The notes under the pieces were generated by a model. It was given only the letters and a program-made list of their open reading frames with translations, did not search any database and was not told where the DNA came from. A program made the position numbers and the translations under genes. Of a stretch of 64,000 nt of DNA, positions 61,803 through 64,000 are shown piece after piece. Each line of letters begins with the position of its first letter. Positions within the stretch are counted from its first letter, which is position 1. The DNA is taken from the NCBI GenBank assembly GCA_038146925.1, contig JAYQSP010000006.1:310001-374000 (forward strand), read 5' to 3'. This DNA is from UBA830 sp038146925 (GTDB lineage Bacteria; Pseudomonadota; Alphaproteobacteria; MPNO01; UBA830).

Positions 61803-64000
61803 GATTGTTCTCCCTTGTGGGCGAGCAGCGCGGCGCGGACCCGGTCCGGCGTCGCGGGCGCCTGTTTCATGTGGACGCCGGTAGCGTGATAGATCGCACC
61901 GAAGATTGCAGGCGGCGTGGGTATCAGGGCCGGTTCGCCGATCCCCTTGGCGCCGTAAGGTCCGGTCGGTTCCGGATCCTCGATCAGGAACACGTCGATC
62001 GGCGGCACGTCGCCGAATGTCGGCATCAGGTAATCGTGCAGGTTTTCGGTACGGCCCGGAATATATTCCTCCATCAGCGCGAGGCCGAGCCCCTGCGCCA
62101 CACCGCCGTGAATCTGACCTTCGACCTGCATCGGATTGATCGCCGCGCCGACATCGTGCGCCGCCCAGACGTGAAGCACCTTTACCGTCCCGAGCTCGGT
62201 ATCCACTTCCACTTCCGCGACCTGCGCGCCGAAGCCGTATGTGCCGTAGGGATTGCCCTGCCCCATCTCGTCCAGCGGCGTCGCCGGCGGATCGAACGTA
62301 GCCTCGCCCAGCAGAACGTTGCCGCCGTGCTTGTCGGCAGGCAGATCGCCAAGGTCGATCTCGCGGACCGCGTCGCCGTCGGTGACGACCAGCTTGCCGT
62401 CGCCGAATTCGAACGTCGCATCGTCTCCGGCATTCGCCATGCGAAGTATCTGACGTCGCAGATCCTCGCCGGCCTCCATCGCCGCGCGACCCGAGACATA
62501 CGCCTGCCGCGATGCCGAGCTTTTGCCCGCATCCGCCGTAAGATCAGTATCGCCCCAGACGAGATTGACCTGATCCATGCGGATGCCGAGCGCGTCGGCG
62601 ACGACCTGCACCATGGTGGTGTTGGTGCCCTGGCCGATATCCTGCGCCCCCGAATACAGCGTGACCCTGCCGTCCGCCGCGATGCCGATCTGCATCGTCG
62701 ACGGGTTGGACAGGGACGTGTTGCCGCAGCCGTACCACATGCAGCCGACCCCGACGCCGCGGCGTTTTACGCCGTCGGTTTCGGCATTGAATTTCTCAGC
62801 CGCGGCGCGCGCCTTTTTCCACGGATCGCGCAGCGCTTCCAGGCACTGATCGAGCCCGGCGGAATATTCCAGCACCTGGCCGGTCGCGGTTTCCTGTCCC
62901 TTGCGGATGGCATTGCGGAGACGGAACTCCAGCGGATCCATGCCGATCGCTTCCGCCATGCGGTCCATCAGATTGTCATGCGCGATCGCCGCCTGGGGAA
63001 TGCCGAAGCCGCGAAAAGCGCCGGCCGGGGTGCCGTTGGTAAAAATGCCGCGCGCCCTTGCCTCGACATTGGGAACGAAATACGGCCCCGTCGCATGCAC
63101 CGGAACGCGATCTTTTACGGTCAAACCCCAGGACACATAGGCGCCCGTGTCGAAATCGCCATCGATTTCGTAGGCCACCAGATCGCCTTCCTTCGTACAG
63201 CCGTAACGCGCCGTGATGCGCGACGGATGCCGCTTGGTCGACGCCGACATGGATTCGATCCGGTTCCAGGTGCAGCGGACCGGCTTGTTCAGGATCCATG
63301 CCGCCAGCCCGATTACCGGATGGACGCCGAGATCCAGCTTGCCGCCGAACCCGCCGCCGCAGGCGGTGGGAATGATACGGACGGATTCCTTCGGCAGTCC
63401 CAGGATGTTGGCGACTTCGTCGCGGTCCATGTAGGGCGCCTGGGTCGACACCGTGATTTCCAGCCGGTCGCCGACCCGCCGGGCCCAGCCCGCTTCCGGT
63501 TCGATATAGCCGTGTTCGACGAACCCGGTCCGGTAGGAATCCTCGATCACCACATCGGCGGTTTTCATCGCCCCGGCTGCGTCGCCCTTTTTGACGAATC
63601 CCTCGGCCATCACATTGCCGGGAAATCCATCGTGAATCTGATGCGCGCCATCGGCGAGCGCGGCGTCGAGACCGTAAATATCTTCGCGCTTTTCGTAATC
63701 GATCGGCACGTCTTCGTCGCGGATGCCGTACACGCTCTCGTAATCGCCGATCAGCGCAACCACGGTCTCGCCCTTGAACCGGACCTCGCCATCGGCAAAG
63801 GCCGGCTGATCCTTCACGTCCGGATAGACACCATAGCCGTTGACCCCGGGCACGTCCGCCGCAGTCAGTATGCGTTCCAGTCCCGGCCACTTGTCATAGA
63901 GCGGTTGGAAATCGCCAAGCGTGAATGTTGCACTGGCATGCGGAGACCTTACGGTCCGCGCCCACAGCGCATCCGCCGGCGCCTGGTCGGCGCCATACAT
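61799..64000 (-). CDS. Molybdenum hydroxylase large subunit, 5' part cut by window edge
   Basis: At least 733 residues of a xanthine-dehydrogenase-family molybdopterin subunit are visible, reading in from the right edge. Conserved parts are IIPTACGGGFGGKLDLGVHP near 207-226, TPAGAFRGFGIPQAAIAHDN near 324-343, and the catalytic glutamate in YGAKGIGEPALIPTPPA near the end. It overlaps the reductase gene by four bases (ATGA), so it probably supplies that enzyme's hydroxylated substrate, by analogy nicotinate to 6-hydroxynicotinate. Its start and any FeS or FAD subunits lie outside the window. Confidence 0.88.
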   Translation of the reverse strand: MYGADQAPADALWARTVRSPHASATFTLGDFQPLYDKWPGLERILTAADVPGVNGYGVYPDVKDQPAFADGEVRFKGETVVALIGDYESVYGIRDEDVPIDYEKREDIYGLDAALADGAHQIHDGFPGNVMAEGFVKKGDAAGAMKTADVVIEDSYRTGFVEHGYIEPEAGWARRVGDRLEITVSTQAPYMDRDEVANILGLPKESVRIIPTACGGGFGGKLDLGVHPVIGLAAWILNKPVRCTWNRIESMSASTKRHPSRITARYGCTKEGDLVAYEIDGDFDTGAYVSWGLTVKDRVPVHATGPYFVPNVEARARGIFTNGTPAGAFRGFGIPQAAIAHDNLMDRMAEAIGMDPLEFRLRNAIRKGQETATGQVLEYSAGLDQCLEALRDPWKKARAAAEKFNAETDGVKRRGVGVGCMWYGCGNTSLSNPSTMQIGIAADGRVTLYSGAQDIGQGTNTTMVQVVADALGIRMDQVNLVWGDTDLTADAGKSSASRQAYVSGRAAMEAGEDLRRQILRMANAGDDATFEFGDGKLVVTDGDAVREIDLGDLPADKHGGNVLLGEATFDPPATPLDEMGQGNPYGTYGFGAQVAEVEVDTELGTVKVLHVWAAHDVGAAINPMQVEGQIHGGVAQGLGLALMEEYIPGRTENLHDYLMPTFGDVPPIDVFLIEDPEPTGPYGAKGIGEPALIPTPPAIFGAIYHATGVHMKQAPATPDRVRAALLAHKGEQS

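Overview
The window looks like chromosome from a GC-rich alphaproteobacterium, probably an uncultured or marine Rhodospirillales-like heterotroph. This rests on codon bias, GC richness, the dispersed GC-rich palindromes between genes, and the gene mix: TRAP, TTT and TauABC-type transporters, many EamA exporters, CoA ligases, UbiD enzymes and molybdenum hydroxylases. I see no rRNA, tRNA, CRISPR array, transposase or phage gene. Almost all of it is catabolic and transport genes, and no gap between genes exceeds 300 bases.

Left part (1-8.4 kb): a partial hydantoinase-B gene, an aryl/acyl-CoA ligase with a nitroreductase, a quinone oxidoreductase, alanine dehydrogenase with a NIPSNAP protein, and a TetR repressor. 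Three copies of one palindrome, TTTTAC-N6-GTAAAA, sit in the two divergent promoters and just upstream of the TetR gene, so these genes form a likely local regulon. A GT9 glycosyltransferase and an EamA transporter follow.

8.5-13 kb: a tightly overlapping prpD-prpB-prpC operon (methylcitrate cycle, minus strand), a cupin, and a hairpin repeat. 13-30 kb: a TPP enzyme, then a long minus-strand run from 27754 down to 14799. It encodes an FMN 2-hydroxyacid dehydrogenase, a TPP decarboxylase, a TauABC-like ABC transporter (one permease frameshifted), a Rieske ferredoxin, a small unknown protein, two amidohydrolase paralogues, a PrpD-like protein, an ICL/PEPM lyase and a Rieske oxygenase. Another TPP enzyme lies just upstream.

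30-41.6 kb: three tandem UbiD-family decarboxylases with a TetR regulator, a tripartite tricarboxylate transporter (binding protein and fused TctA-TctB), a third amidohydrolase paralogue and a citryl-CoA-lyase-like protein. 41.7-52.5 kb: EamA transporters (one frameshifted), a CaiB CoA transferase, a second Rieske oxygenase with a scrambled 3' end, a decarboxylase-type amidohydrolase beside an acyl-CoA ligase, an SDR, a 57-residue protein and an orphan TRAP permease pair.

52.6-64 kb holds the most interesting system: an enamidase-like amidohydrolase, an isochorismatase-fold amidase, an SDR, two molybdenum-hydroxylase large subunits, a 6-hydroxynicotinate-reductase-like protein, a UPF0280 (ApbE-superfamily) protein and two 'amino acid synthesis' family proteins. 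This matches the opening steps of the reductive nicotinate pathway known from Eubacterium barkeri. The UPF0280 neighbour is a candidate for attaching the covalent flavin reported for that reductase.

Three genes (ABC permease, EamA transporter, Rieske oxygenase) carry one-base losses, apparently of G/C. That suggests either sequence errors or recent decay.
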